Assembly (NCBI GenBank): GCA_035392025.1
Contig: DAOPMC010000012.1
Span: forward strand, 1-33,817
Source of the DNA: DAOPMC01 sp035392025
Lineage (GTDB): Bacteria; Bacillota_I; Bacilli_A; RF39; UBA660
Reading direction: 5' to 3'
Length of the DNA: 33,817 bases
The stretch's first letter is position 1; every line of letters starts with the position of its first letter. A program made the position numbers and the translations under genes. Shown piece by piece: positions 16,918 to 24,865 of the stretch. Below the pieces are notes generated by a model. It was not told the DNA's origin. It worked only from the letters and a program-made list of their open reading frames with translations, and searched no databases.

Positions 16918-18654
16918 CTATTCGGCTCTTTTAAACATTTTTTCTAGTTCATATTTAGTAAATGAAATAATCGTTGGTCTGCCATGAGGACAAGTAAATG
17001 GATTATTTGTCTCTCTTAATGATCTTATCAACTGTCTCATCTCTTCTAATGAAATCTGTTCATTTGCCTTAATACTCATTTTACAGGCCAGTGTAATTGC
17101 AGATTTTTCAATAAACTTTTCTTTATCAAAACTACCCATATTAATTACAACATCAATAATCTTTCTAATAGATTCCTCAGCATAATCTTTTTTAATAAAT
17201 ATTGGGTGATTTCTTACTATTATAGTATTTTCACCAAATTCTTCAATACTTATATTTAGTTTTTGCAATGCTTGCATATTTTCTTTAAACTTTAAATATT
17301 CTGGTGCCGTAAATTCTATTTTAATTGGGATAAGTAAATCAATGGTATCATACGTATCTTTTCCCATTTCTTTTAAATAATATTCATAATTTATTCTTTC
17401 TTGGGCTGCGTGTTGATCAATAATAAACATGCCTATTTCATTTTCCCCAATAATATAAGTACCATGAATAACTCCAATTGGTTCAATCATAACAAATTTT
17501 TCTTTTTTGATTTCTTCTTGTTTCTCGCTAACAAAAATCTCAGGTTCTGCAAAATTTAATTTAATCTCTTCAATATTTACTTTTTCTGTTATTTCATTCG
17601 TAAAATCTACTTTATTATTTGCAATATTCTCTTGTTTTAGTTCACTAACTTGTTCATACTTAGGAATTAGTGTTAAATTTTGAAGAGCACGTGAAACAGT
17701 TTTAAATATTAAATCTTTTAAATAATCCATTTTAGAAAACTTAATATCCATTTTAGTAGGATGAATATTAACATCAATTAAAGATGGATCAACTAAAATA
17801 TTTAACACAACTACTGGATATCTATCCTTAAATAAGTATGTATGATAAGATTCTAATATAGTTTTATTAATCTCACTATTTTTAATTACTCTGTTATTAA
17901 CAAGAATAGTAAGTGAGTTTTTGGTTGACCTATTTACCTCAGGGAACGAAATATACCCTGATATTTCATAATCGTCACTAACATTTTCTATTTTTACCAT
18001 TTTTGATGATACTGATAATCCATAAATACTATTTATTACTTTTAATAAATTATTAGATCCATCTGTATTAAGCAACATCTTTTCATCATTTGTGAGTGTA
18101 AATTTAATATTTGGAAAAGACAGAGCCATTTTGTTAACATAGTCTATTATGTTAGCAAGTTCTGTATATGTACTTTTTAAATATTTTAATCTTGCTGGAG
18201 TATTATAAAAAATATTTTTGACTGTAACTGTTGTCCCACGCCTTGCATCAGAAGATGATATCTCTTGTTCTTCCCCTCCATGAATCACTATTCTAGTTCC
18301 AATATCTCCCATCGATGAAGATATTTCCATCTTACTAACGGATGCAATAGAAGGAAGTGCCTCTCCTCTAAAACCTAGCGTATCTATTTTAAATAAATCA
18401 CTATCATCATATATTTTACTTGTGGCATGCCTCTTTAGCGAATTTATAACATCTTCTTTAGACATACCAGTACCATCATCAGTTACTTTTATTTCAGTAA
18501 GACCTGATTCTATTAAATCTATATTTATTTCACTTGAACGAGCATCTATTGAATTTTCTACTAATTCTTTAACAACATTCATAAGTTTTTCTACTACTTC
18601 TCCTGCTGCTATCTTATTAGATAAATTAACATCCATTATTTTTATGATACTCAT
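16918..18654 (-). CDS. mutL: DNA mismatch repair protein MutL (endonuclease type)
   Basis: MutL couples MutS mismatch recognition to strand nicking and removal. 578 residues: an N-terminal GHKL ATPase (about 1-330) with IAAGEVVEKLMNVVKELVENSIDA, DDGTGM, RHATSKI and TLGFRGEALPSIASV; a variable linker rich in Glu/Lys (about 335-390); and the C-terminal dimerisation/endonuclease domain. The latter holds DQHAAQERINYE, matching the DQHA(X)2E(X)4E metal site, and CPHGRPT near the end, so nicking activity is expected. No mutS is in the window. It starts at ATG behind GAGGAGTGATTTT, 4 bases after the prepilin-like gene. Confidence 0.96.
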   Translation of the reverse strand: MSIIKIMDVNLSNKIAAGEVVEKLMNVVKELVENSIDARSSEINIDLIESGLTEIKVTDDGTGMSKEDVINSLKRHATSKIYDDSDLFKIDTLGFRGEALPSIASVSKMEISSSMGDIGTRIVIHGGEEQEISSSDARRGTTVTVKNIFYNTPARLKYLKSTYTELANIIDYVNKMALSFPNIKFTLTNDEKMLLNTDGSNNLLKVINSIYGLSVSSKMVKIENVSDDYEISGYISFPEVNRSTKNSLTILVNNRVIKNSEINKTILESYHTYLFKDRYPVVVLNILVDPSLIDVNIHPTKMDIKFSKMDYLKDLIFKTVSRALQNLTLIPKYEQVSELKQENIANNKVDFTNEITEKVNIEEIKLNFAEPEIFVSEKQEEIKKEKFVMIEPIGVIHGTYIIGENEIGMFIIDQHAAQERINYEYYLKEMGKDTYDTIDLLIPIKIEFTAPEYLKFKENMQALQKLNISIEEFGENTIIVRNHPIFIKKDYAEESIRKIIDVVINMGSFDKEKFIEKSAITLACKMSIKANEQISLEEMRQLIRSLRETNNPFTCPHGRPTIISFTKYELEKMFKRAE

Positions 18655-18658
18655 AAAA

Positions 18659-19093
18659 TCACTCCTCGTTGCAATAATCTATATCATTCATATCATTTAT
18701 TAAGACTCTGCCATTACACACAAAATAAATACAGTACTCTTCTTTTGTGTATGCTCCAAGTTCATCTGTATAAAGTTCTCTTTCAATAATATTAATATAT
18801 CCCGCATTAATATCTATTAAACATTTTTCGTTTTCATACTCAATTGCATCTAAATAGTTTGCTTTTTCTTCATCAGAACTAGTGAGATTAGAAAGGTTTA
18901 TAGTTGTCCCACTAGCATTATAAATCCTATAATTATCCACTGCTGCTGATATTGTATTTTTAATTATTACTAGCTGTTTTGCTTTGCTATCTCTAACAAT
19001 CTTAGTTACTCCAAGTATTGCAACTAAACTAATAACTCCCATAATTACTATTGCAGCGAGTATTTCTATTAATGTAAAACCTTTTTTATTCAC
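18659..19093 (-). CDS. Type IV prepilin-like protein (orphan)
   Basis: A class III prepilin signal MNKKGFTLIEILA with Gly5, Phe6 and Glu10 precedes a hydrophobic helix of about 20 residues and a globular domain (144 aa in all). The prepilin peptidase would cut after Gly5. The mature domain has several cysteines (KCLID, YCIYFVC, YCNEE) that may form disulfides outside the membrane. I favour GTG 19093 because GGTGAT lies 4 bases ahead and gives the standard short leader; ATG 19111 and 19129 are alternatives. It directly precedes mutL (4 bases), with no other pilus gene nearby. The role (competence-like pseudopilus, adhesion or other) is unknown. Confidence 0.82.
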   Translation of the reverse strand: MNKKGFTLIEILAAIVIMGVISLVAILGVTKIVRDSKAKQLVIIKNTISAAVDNYRIYNASGTTINLSNLTSSDEEKANYLDAIEYENEKCLIDINAGYINIIERELYTDELGAYTKEEYCIYFVCNGRVLINDMNDIDYCNEE

Positions 19094-19116
19094 ATTTATC
19101 ACCACTTCCATTATAA

Positions 19117-19144
19117 CAAAAAAAATCATATTTTAATATGATTT
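19117..19144 (-). terminator. Intrinsic terminator after the 41-aa peptide gene
   Basis: On the minus strand AAATCATATT / AATATGATTT arms with a 2-base centre, followed by TTTTTTTT. It separates the small peptide gene from the prepilin-mutL unit. Confidence 0.75.
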
Positions 19145-19153
19145 AATTTATAA

Positions 19154-19279
19154 TTACACTAGTGCTAGTAAAATAAGTGCACCAATTAGTACTATTATTG
19201 ATATAAGTAAAAGTACTACTGTTTTTTCTGATATTTCAACCTTGCATTTAAATATTTTCTTCTTTTTCTTCTTTGCCAC
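19154..19279 (-). CDS. Small Lys-rich single-span membrane peptide, 41 aa
   Basis: A short frame starting at GTG 19279 with GGGAGGAG 9 bases ahead. The peptide begins with a cluster of lysines (AKKKKKK), then KCKVEISEKT, and ends with one hydrophobic helix (about 21-41) that runs to the last residue. This suggests an inner-membrane peptide with a cytoplasmic basic N-terminus. A terminator follows and a perfect Spo0A box lies about 50 bases upstream. Tiny Lys-rich membrane proteins with such a layout are common in Firmicutes; I cannot name a family. The ribosome site, helix and terminator together support a real gene. Confidence 0.65.
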   Translation of the reverse strand: MAKKKKKKIFKCKVEISEKTVVLLLISIIVLIGALILLALV

Positions 19280-19324
19280 GATTTATAACTCCTCCCTTAT
19301 TCTTACATATAAATATTATCATAT

Positions 19325-19333
19325 TTTGTCGAA
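19325..19333 (-). promoter_or_regulatory. Perfect Spo0A box candidate
   Basis: TTTGTCGAA on the plus strand (TTCGACAAA on the minus), an exact match to the 0A-box consensus TTTGTCRAA, about 45 bases upstream of the 41-aa gene and touching the hemW stop. I estimate less than one exact TTTGTCGAA by chance in a window of this size and composition. Confidence 0.4.
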
Positions 19334-20416
19334 TTAGTAAAGGAGAAAGTCAATAAGAATACTATTTGATATATAAATATCACTTTCTTTTAATCTATAT
19401 CCAGTTTTTGTTTTTTCTAGTTTAGAGACATCAAATACATCTTCAATATATTTTTGATATTTCTTATAAAATATTTTATTTGTTACTCCTACTTGCTTTC
19501 TAAGGCCTAGAATCATTTCATTTTCCATATTTTCTTCCAGTGATATTTCTTTTTTATTTAGAACATATTCACCTTTTAAATAATTGTTAAAACTTCTAGT
19601 ATTATCATATCTAATATTATTAATAAATCCACTGGCTCCAAGCCCAAATCCATAATATTCATCATTATTCCAATATGTTAAATTGTGAATTGACTCATAT
19701 CCTTCTTTAGCATAATTGCTTATTTCATAATGATTATATCCTGCACTTTTCAAAGTTTTATCTATTTGTTGATACATTTCAAAAAAGCTATCATCATCTA
19801 ATTCAATATATTTATTTACATCAAGTATAGTGTGTTCTTCTTTTATTAATCCATATATTGATATATGTGGTAAATCAAGATGTAAAAAATTATTTAAATC
19901 ATTTTGTAAATCAGTCAATGTTTCAGAGTTTAATCCATATATTAAATCAATATTAATATTATCAAAGTATTTTTTAGCAAGTAAAATTTTAGCAACAATA
20001 TCAGTTTCACTATTCCTATTTAGTTCTTTTAATATTCTTTTATCAAAAGATTGCACTCCAATACTTAGACGATTAATTCCATTAGCTTTAAAAATTTTTA
20101 ATTTTTCTTCGCTAATATCTTCAATATTACATTCGATACTAAACTCTTTTAAATAGTCCATTTTAAATATTTTAAAAATTTTAAACAACTTTTTTAACTC
20201 ATCAATGCCTAAACTACTAGGAGTTCCTCCTCCAATATAGATTGTCCTTATTTCATTATTTTGATAATTTTTTTTTATTTCTTGATCTAACGCTACCAAA
20301 TAGTCATCGACCATTTTTTCATTATAATACATTTTGCAAAAGTCACAATAAGAACATATCTTTTTACAAAATGGAATATGAATATATACTGAACTACCTA
20401 ACTCTTGAAAATGCAT
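19334..20416 (-). CDS. hemW: HemW-like radical SAM protein
   Basis: A 360-residue member of the HemN/HemW group. The radical-SAM cysteines are C17, C21 and C24 in FCKKICSYCDF, followed by IYIGGGTPSSL (about 60-70), the RLSIGVQSFD segment and the C-terminal HemN domain (about 280-360). HemW is a heme-binding chaperone that delivers heme to respiratory enzymes, not an oxygen-independent coproporphyrinogen oxidase, and the older annotation as the latter is often wrong. I chose ATG 20416 because AAAGGAG lies 6 bases ahead; ATG 20443 would extend further into the upstream gene. The lepA-hemW order is widespread in Firmicutes. Confidence 0.92.
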   Translation of the reverse strand: MHFQELGSSVYIHIPFCKKICSYCDFCKMYYNEKMVDDYLVALDQEIKKNYQNNEIRTIYIGGGTPSSLGIDELKKLFKIFKIFKMDYLKEFSIECNIEDISEEKLKIFKANGINRLSIGVQSFDKRILKELNRNSETDIVAKILLAKKYFDNINIDLIYGLNSETLTDLQNDLNNFLHLDLPHISIYGLIKEEHTILDVNKYIELDDDSFFEMYQQIDKTLKSAGYNHYEISNYAKEGYESIHNLTYWNNDEYYGFGLGASGFINNIRYDNTRSFNNYLKGEYVLNKKEISLEENMENEMILGLRKQVGVTNKIFYKKYQKYIEDVFDVSKLEKTKTGYRLKESDIYISNSILIDFLLY

Positions 20417-20882
20417 TTTTATCTCCTTTTTGGTAATAATCAATTGTCCTTTTAATTAGATCAGTTGGATATAACTCAATTATTTTAATAATTTCGCTTT
20501 CTGTTAAGTTGTATCCTTCTATAAATCTTTTCATTCTAAGTTCAAAAACTTCATTTGGATTAATCATTAAGGAAATTATTTCTTCTCTTGCTAGTTTTTT
20601 TACTATCTCTAGTTCTCTTGCTGCATATAAATCATAATAATCATAGTAATCATCATATCCTTCATCTATATCTCCACTTCCGATAACTTTACAAATTTCC
20701 ACTTCTGAACTTCTAACATCAAAGAAGCGTAAAGTATCTTCTAATCTTTTACAAAAATGATAGCCATTTTGATGATATTTAATGACTCCATCCATTGTAA
20801 ATATTTTGCCTTCTTCTAAAGAATCTCCAAATTGGGTTATCAATCCTTGATTAAATGATTTATATCCTTCTATTTTACTCAT
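20394..20882 (-). CDS. DUF7666-like hypothetical protein
   Basis: A 162-residue soluble protein whose first 60 residues resemble the DUF7666 pattern: KIEGYKSFN, then GKIFTMDGVIKYHQNGYHFCKRLEDTLRFFD. The middle holds an acidic Asp/Tyr-rich stretch (DEGYDDYYDYYDLYAAREL), and the C-terminal 70 residues look helical. The function is unknown. The ATG overlaps the lepA stop (ATGAGTAA), and the 3' end overlaps hemW by 23 bases, so translation is probably coupled within lepA-this gene-hemW. DUF7666 is known mainly from accessory and phage-related genes, so a copy embedded in a housekeeping operon is unexpected. Confidence 0.7.
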   Translation of the reverse strand: MSKIEGYKSFNQGLITQFGDSLEEGKIFTMDGVIKYHQNGYHFCKRLEDTLRFFDVRSSEVEICKVIGSGDIDEGYDDYYDYYDLYAARELEIVKKLAREEIISLMINPNEVFELRMKRFIEGYNLTESEIIKIIELYPTDLIKRTIDYYQKGDKNAFSRVR

Positions 20883-22674
20883 TTTCATCAACACTTAATA
20901 CAGATAAGAATGCTTCTTGAGGTATCTCAATACTCCCAATCTGCTTCATTCTTTTCTTTCCTTCTTTCTGTTTTTCCAATAGTTTTTTCTTTCTTGAAAC
21001 ATCTCCGCCATAACACTTTGCCAAAACATCTTTTCTCATAGCTTTAACATCGCTTCTAGCAATTATCTTACTGCCTATAGCGGCTTGAATTGGCACTTCA
21101 AACATTTGCCTTGGTATAATTTTTTTTAAGTTTTCAACAATAATTCTACCACGATAATATGCAAAGTCTTTATGAACAATTATAGATAATGCATCTACTA
21201 ACTCTGAATTAAGTAAAAAATCCATTTTAACTAATTCACTACTACGATATCCAATAATTTCATAATCAAAAGATGCATATCCTTTAGTCGCACTTTTTAA
21301 TTTATCATAGAAATCATATACTATTTCAGATAATGGTAATTCATAATATATTGAAACTCTCTTATCATCAATATATTCATGGGACAAATATATTCCCCTT
21401 TTATTTTGACATAGTTCCATGATTGGTCCAATATATTCACTTGGTGTAAATATGCTGGCTTTAATATATGGTTCCTTAACATCCTTTATTCTTACTTTTT
21501 CTGGGAATTTAGAAGGGCAATCAATATGTTCTACCATCCCATCAGTAAGTTCTACTTCATATATAACAGAAGGAGATGTTGCAATTAAATCTATTTTATA
21601 TTCTCTTTCAATTCTCTCTTCAATAATTTCCATATGTAAAAGTCCCAAAAAGCCGCATCTAAAACCAAAACCCAATGCCTTAGATGTTTCTGGTTCATAT
21701 ACTAAAGATGAATCATTAAGTTTCAATTTATCAAGAGCTTCTTTTAAATCCTCATATTTTTTAGAATCTATGGGATATATTCCACAAAAAACCATTGGTT
21801 TTATCTCTTTATAACCAGCCAGTGGCTTATCTGTTTTATCACTATCGAGTGTTATAGTATCTCCTACTTTAATATCTGATATTGATTTAATAGCTGCAGT
21901 CATAGCCCCTACTTCTCCAGTTGACAACTGACCAATCTCTGTTTCTTTAGGAGTGTGCACTAAAACACTAGTCACTTCATACGTTGCTTTAGTCTTCATC
22001 ATGTAAATGATATCACCTTTTTTAATAGTACCATTCATCACCCTAAGAGATATAACAACTCCACGATATGGATCATATAAAGAGTCAAAAATTAAAGCTT
22101 CTAGCTTTTTATTAGTTTCTTGGGGAGCAGGAACAACTTCTATTATCTTTTCAATAAGCTCTTTGATGCCAATTCCTTCTTTAGCACTACATAAAATTAT
22201 TTCATCTTTTCTAAATCCCAAGTTATCAATAAGTTCTTTCGTTACCTTCTCTGGATCAGCATTAGGTAAATCAATTTTATTTATTACAGGAATTATTTTT
22301 AAATCATGCTCCAATGCTAAATATAAATTATGAAGAGTTTGAGCCTCAATTCCCTGAGTTGCATCAACAACGAGCACTGCGCCTTCACAGGCAGCAAGAC
22401 TTCTTGATACTTCATATGTAAAATCTACATGACCTGGAGTATCAATTAAATTTAAAAGATATTCCTTACCATCTAATGAATATGTTAATCTCACAGCATT
22501 CAATTTAATTGTAATTCCACGTTCTCTTTCTAAATCCATATTATCCAAAAGTTGGTTTTTCATCTCCCTTTTGCTAATTGAATTAGTCGCTTCTAATATT
22601 CTATCAGCAAGAGTTGATTTCCCATGATCAATATGGGCAATAATACAAAAATTCCTGATGAGATTTCTTTCCAT
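20875..22674 (-). CDS. lepA: Elongation factor 4 (LepA)
   Basis: Ribosome-associated translational GTPase, 599 residues (usual length). The GTPase domain has AHIDHGKST (13-21), ERERGITIK, DTPGHVDF and NKIDLP. A domain II-like barrel (about 190-280), EF-G-like domains III and V, and the LepA-specific C-terminal domain with YRGRIIVENLKKIIPRQMFEVPIQA and QEAFLSVL at the end follow. It affects ribosome assembly/initiation and elongation under stress. It starts at ATG with TTGGTGAT ahead. It leads the lepA-DUF7666-hemW unit. Confidence 0.97.
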   Translation of the reverse strand: MERNLIRNFCIIAHIDHGKSTLADRILEATNSISKREMKNQLLDNMDLERERGITIKLNAVRLTYSLDGKEYLLNLIDTPGHVDFTYEVSRSLAACEGAVLVVDATQGIEAQTLHNLYLALEHDLKIIPVINKIDLPNADPEKVTKELIDNLGFRKDEIILCSAKEGIGIKELIEKIIEVVPAPQETNKKLEALIFDSLYDPYRGVVISLRVMNGTIKKGDIIYMMKTKATYEVTSVLVHTPKETEIGQLSTGEVGAMTAAIKSISDIKVGDTITLDSDKTDKPLAGYKEIKPMVFCGIYPIDSKKYEDLKEALDKLKLNDSSLVYEPETSKALGFGFRCGFLGLLHMEIIEERIEREYKIDLIATSPSVIYEVELTDGMVEHIDCPSKFPEKVRIKDVKEPYIKASIFTPSEYIGPIMELCQNKRGIYLSHEYIDDKRVSIYYELPLSEIVYDFYDKLKSATKGYASFDYEIIGYRSSELVKMDFLLNSELVDALSIIVHKDFAYYRGRIIVENLKKIIPRQMFEVPIQAAIGSKIIARSDVKAMRKDVLAKCYGGDVSRKKKLLEKQKEGKKRMKQIGSIEIPQEAFLSVLSVDENE

Positions 22675-22690
22675 TTAAATCACCAAGTAT

Positions 22691-22699
22691 ATTCTATCA
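22691..22699 (-). promoter_or_regulatory. Possible extended -10 promoter of lepA
   Basis: TGATAGAAT on the minus strand fits an extended -10 (TGnTAGAAT) about 17 bases before the lepA ATG. There is no good -35. Confidence 0.4.
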
Positions 22700-22717
22700 T
22701 AAATAGCATATTTTTAC

Positions 22718-22746
22718 TTGTTTTATTTTCTATTTTTTATTATAAT
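22718..22746 (+). promoter_or_regulatory. Promoter of the VUT-family transporter
   Basis: TTGTTT (22718-22723), 17-base spacer, TATAAT (22741-22746). The leader is about 20 bases, too short to hold a preQ1 riboswitch. Confidence 0.7.
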
Positions 22747-22773
22747 CATATTAGAATAAAAGGAGTGTTTCAT

Positions 22774-23412
22774 GTGAAAAAAAAGTTTGATGTCAGTTGT
22801 GTAATATATATTGTAATGTTTGTAGTTTGTTATGTTACTTCAAATGTGGTAGTTTGTAGAGAAATTGAGTTGTTTGGAATAACCGCTAGCGCTAGTATAA
22901 TTATTTACCCTCTTTTATACTTAATACTAACATTATTTAGAGAAAGGTATGGTAAAGAAAAGGCAGTCTTTCTTCTAAACATATCAGTAGTTGCAATACT
23001 GTTTTCATCTCTTTTAATAATGTTTGCATCATTATTCCCAATTAGTAGTGTAACAGATGGACTTGAACCACTATTTAATAATAATTTAAGAATTCTTATT
23101 GCCTCACTTGCAGCTTTCTATCTATCACAAAATTTGCATTTAACAATATATGACTTCCTAGGATATAGTAAGTTCTTTAAGTTTTTGGTAAGTGCTGTAA
23201 TTGCTGTAACTGCTGATCAAATAGTATTTGTATTCTTAGCATTTATTAAAAAAGGAGTTACGATTAGTGAATTAACTTCTAGATTTACTGGACAATATAC
23301 TTTTAATATTATGGCTATAATTATATATGCACTAATATTCGGAGTAATCTTATATATAAAATCCAATAATTCTAACTTAGAAAAGCCTAAAAATAAAACA
23401 AAAATAAAATAG
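22774..23412 (+). CDS. VUT-family transporter, queuosine precursor-type
   Basis: A 212-residue membrane protein with about six helices. The pattern of the PF02592 (VUT/YhhQ/QueT-related) family is visible: an early helix then YPLLYLILTLFRERYGKEKA, comparable to the family's FP-T/F-TD--NE-YGK segment, and DQIVFVFLAFI, comparable to its D-x3-F-x-IAF segment. E. coli YhhQ imports queuosine precursors (preQ0/preQ1); other members may carry other substrates. I chose GTG 22774 because AAAGGAGTG precedes it and a sigma-A promoter lies just upstream; the open frame upstream (from 22624) overlaps lepA and is not credible. It ends at a strong bidirectional terminator. Confidence 0.75.
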   Translation: MKKKFDVSCVIYIVMFVVCYVTSNVVVCREIELFGITASASIIIYPLLYLILTLFRERYGKEKAVFLLNISVVAILFSSLLIMFASLFPISSVTDGLEPLFNNNLRILIASLAAFYLSQNLHLTIYDFLGYSKFFKFLVSAVIAVTADQIVFVFLAFIKKGVTISELTSRFTGQYTFNIMAIIIYALIFGVILYIKSNNSNLEKPKNKTKIK

Positions 23413-23431
23413 TTTTATAAAGTTTTAAAAA

Positions 23432-23466
23432 ATTAGAAGAAACAAAATGGTTTCTTCTAATTTTTT
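23432..23466. terminator. Bidirectional intrinsic terminator
   Basis: A 12-base stem (ATTAGAAGAAAC / GTTTCTTCTAAT) with a 6-base loop and T runs on both sides, placed between the convergent transporter and prepilin-like genes. Confidence 0.9.
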
Positions 23467-23482
23467 ATGCTTAGTGTTAATA

Positions 23483-24013
23483 CTACAATTTAATTGGGGG
23501 GGAATGCTCTTCTTTTGGGAATCTTATATAATCATCTATATAACAATCATGATTTATAGCAAGTTCGAGTTGCCCTGAAAATCCCAAAATTGTATTCTCC
23601 GTTCCTTCCAGGCAAATATAATAATCACCATCCATACTATGATTTTCATCAAGCATTTTAAAAATAAATGAATTATTTAAATCAATTTGCTCATTAAATG
23701 GATTTTTACTATAACCATTTTCTAATAGACCAACTATGTTACCCATTCTCATATAGACGACTCTATAATATGGTGGCAAGGTAAGAACACCAGGAATTAG
23801 TTCTCCAACTTCAAAATTGTCATTTTCACTATTTGAAATTAGTTCTAATCGAAAAGCATCAATCAATGTCTCAGCATCAGAAATATATGTGTCAACCTTA
23901 GAACTATCCAATATTTTTGTGACTGTTGGAATTGCAACAGCTGTTAACACTCCTAATATAACTATAACTGCAAGTAACTCTATTAATGTAAAACCCTTAT
24001 TTTTTAATTCCAT
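23483..24013 (-). CDS. Type IV prepilin-like protein (orphan)
   Basis: A 176-residue protein with class III prepilin signal MELKNKGFTLIELLAVIVIL (Gly7, Phe8, Glu12), hydrophobic through about residue 30, then a globular, acidic domain. The mature part contains Tyr-rich segments (PPYYRVVYMRMGNIVG) and one pair of Cys (YICLEG and HDCYIDD) that may bond. The leader matches the ComGC/PulG group, but the domain is not a recognised pseudopilin. It has its own promoter and ATG behind GCAGGAGAG. No secretion ATPase, inner-membrane platform or prepilin peptidase gene is in the window. It is unlike the other prepilin-like gene at 18659-19093 outside the N-terminus. Confidence 0.85.
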   Translation of the reverse strand: MELKNKGFTLIELLAVIVILGVLTAVAIPTVTKILDSSKVDTYISDAETLIDAFRLELISNSENDNFEVGELIPGVLTLPPYYRVVYMRMGNIVGLLENGYSKNPFNEQIDLNNSFIFKMLDENHSMDGDYYICLEGTENTILGFSGQLELAINHDCYIDDYIRFPKEEHSPPIKL

Positions 24014-24055
24014 TTTATTGCTCTCCTGCTATATTCTTTATATTTTTATAATTTC

Positions 24056-24084
24056 AGTTTAACACTCTAATATTAAATTGTCAA
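24056..24084 (-). promoter_or_regulatory. Promoter of the second prepilin-like gene
   Basis: TTGACA (24079-24084), 17-base spacer, TAAACT (24056-24061) on the minus strand. Confidence 0.6.
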
Positions 24085-24092
24085 ATGAACTA

Positions 24093-24115
24093 AAAAAAAC
24101 GCACAATGCGTTTTT
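24093..24115 (-). terminator. Intrinsic terminator after yneF
   Basis: AAAAACGCA / TGCGTTTTT with a 3-base loop on the minus strand, followed by more T, starting 2 bases after the yneF stop codon. Confidence 0.85.
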
Positions 24116-24116
24116 A

Positions 24117-24335
24117 TTATTGATATTTTTCCATTGATTTCATCATTTGATTTATTTGTTTTTGAGATGGCTTTCTTCCCATCTGCATCATAAGTGCTTT
24201 AATCATTTCTTCATTAATTGGAGGATTTTTCTTTAGATATTTTTTAGTAACAACCCTTGCAATAAAAAATCCTAATACTGCTCCTGCGATTAAACCTCCC
24301 ACTAAATATAATACATCTATTAACCATTGTGCCAT
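24117..24335 (-). CDS. yneF: YneF family (UPF0154) membrane protein
   Basis: A 72-residue single-span membrane protein. A hydrophobic helix (about 8-27, with GGLIAGAVLGFFIARVV) is followed by the family signature KYLKKNPPINEEMIKALMMQ and MGRKPSQKQINQMMKSM. The function is unknown; it is conserved in most Bacilli and Mollicutes. ATG 24335 follows AAAGGAGTGATATT. It has its own promoter (24356-24384) and terminator but still lies beside the sirA-like gene, as in B. subtilis, where yneE(sirA)-yneF follow tkt. Confidence 0.94.
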   Translation of the reverse strand: MAQWLIDVLYLVGGLIAGAVLGFFIARVVTKKYLKKNPPINEEMIKALMMQMGRKPSQKQINQMMKSMEKYQ

Positions 24336-24355
24336 AATATCACTCCTTTTACTTA

Positions 24356-24384
24356 ATTTTACAAGAAATTAGACAATTATTCAA
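24356..24384 (-). promoter_or_regulatory. Promoter of yneF
   Basis: TTGAAT (24379-24384), 17-base spacer, TAAAAT (24356-24361) on the minus strand. Confidence 0.6.
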
Positions 24385-24391
24385 TACTTAA

Positions 24392-24820
24392 TTACAAAAC
24401 TAGTGATACTCTCTTTTTAAGAAAAAAATAATCTTGTTCTTTAAAATCACAAACAAAGAAATTATCATCATATCTTTTTAAAATATTTAAAAAAGAAGGC
24501 TTATCCTTGTTTGATTCTATTCTTACATGAGTATTTTTAACAGTTAAGATACTTACTTCATCCAAATATAAATTATTGATAATATGCTCATTATCATCTC
24601 TTGAATAAATAAGTCTTGCTTTTAAATTATTTTCTATATAATCATTAATACTTTTTTTATCTAAGAAGCACGCGATTTGATTATATAGATTATGCCCATA
24701 ATTTATATCAATTGCCTTCATATAATATATTCTATTTAAAATTAGAAATAATTCCCTAGGATTATTTCTATATAGTTTAGCTAGTTCACCTTTAATTTTA
24801 AATACAAAGTATTCTTTCAT
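24392..24820 (-). CDS. sirA: SirA-like sporulation inhibitor of replication
   Basis: A 142-residue protein that resembles B. subtilis SirA (YneE, 148 aa) in length and in order of segments: an aromatic YFVFKIKGELAKLYRNN near the N-terminus, a central NNLKARLIYS, a strand-rich region, and FLNILKRYDDNFFVCDFKEQDYFFLKK at the end, comparable to SirA's FFEVLKKVSPCFLAMDF. Identity is low and I judged it by eye, so context matters: it is adjacent to yneF and close to tkt, as in B. subtilis. SirA binds DnaA domain I and blocks new rounds of replication during sporulation. ATG 24820 follows AGGTGATATAA. A near-match Spo0A box is at 24863-24871. Confidence 0.65.
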   Translation of the reverse strand: MKEYFVFKIKGELAKLYRNNPRELFLILNRIYYMKAIDINYGHNLYNQIACFLDKKSINDYIENNLKARLIYSRDDNEHIINNLYLDEVSILTVKNTHVRIESNKDKPSFLNILKRYDDNFFVCDFKEQDYFFLKKRVSLVL

Positions 24821-24865
24821 TTATATCACCTATTGTAATGATAGATGACACAATATAAAAATATT

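Noticed and set aside
22624..22773. N-terminal extension of the VUT transporter
   Set aside because: It overlaps lepA and the transporter promoter; GTG 22774 has a ribosome site and matches the family start.
22718..22773. preQ1 riboswitch before the queuosine-type transporter
   Set aside because: The leader from the promoter to the start is only about 20 bases, too short for a known aptamer.
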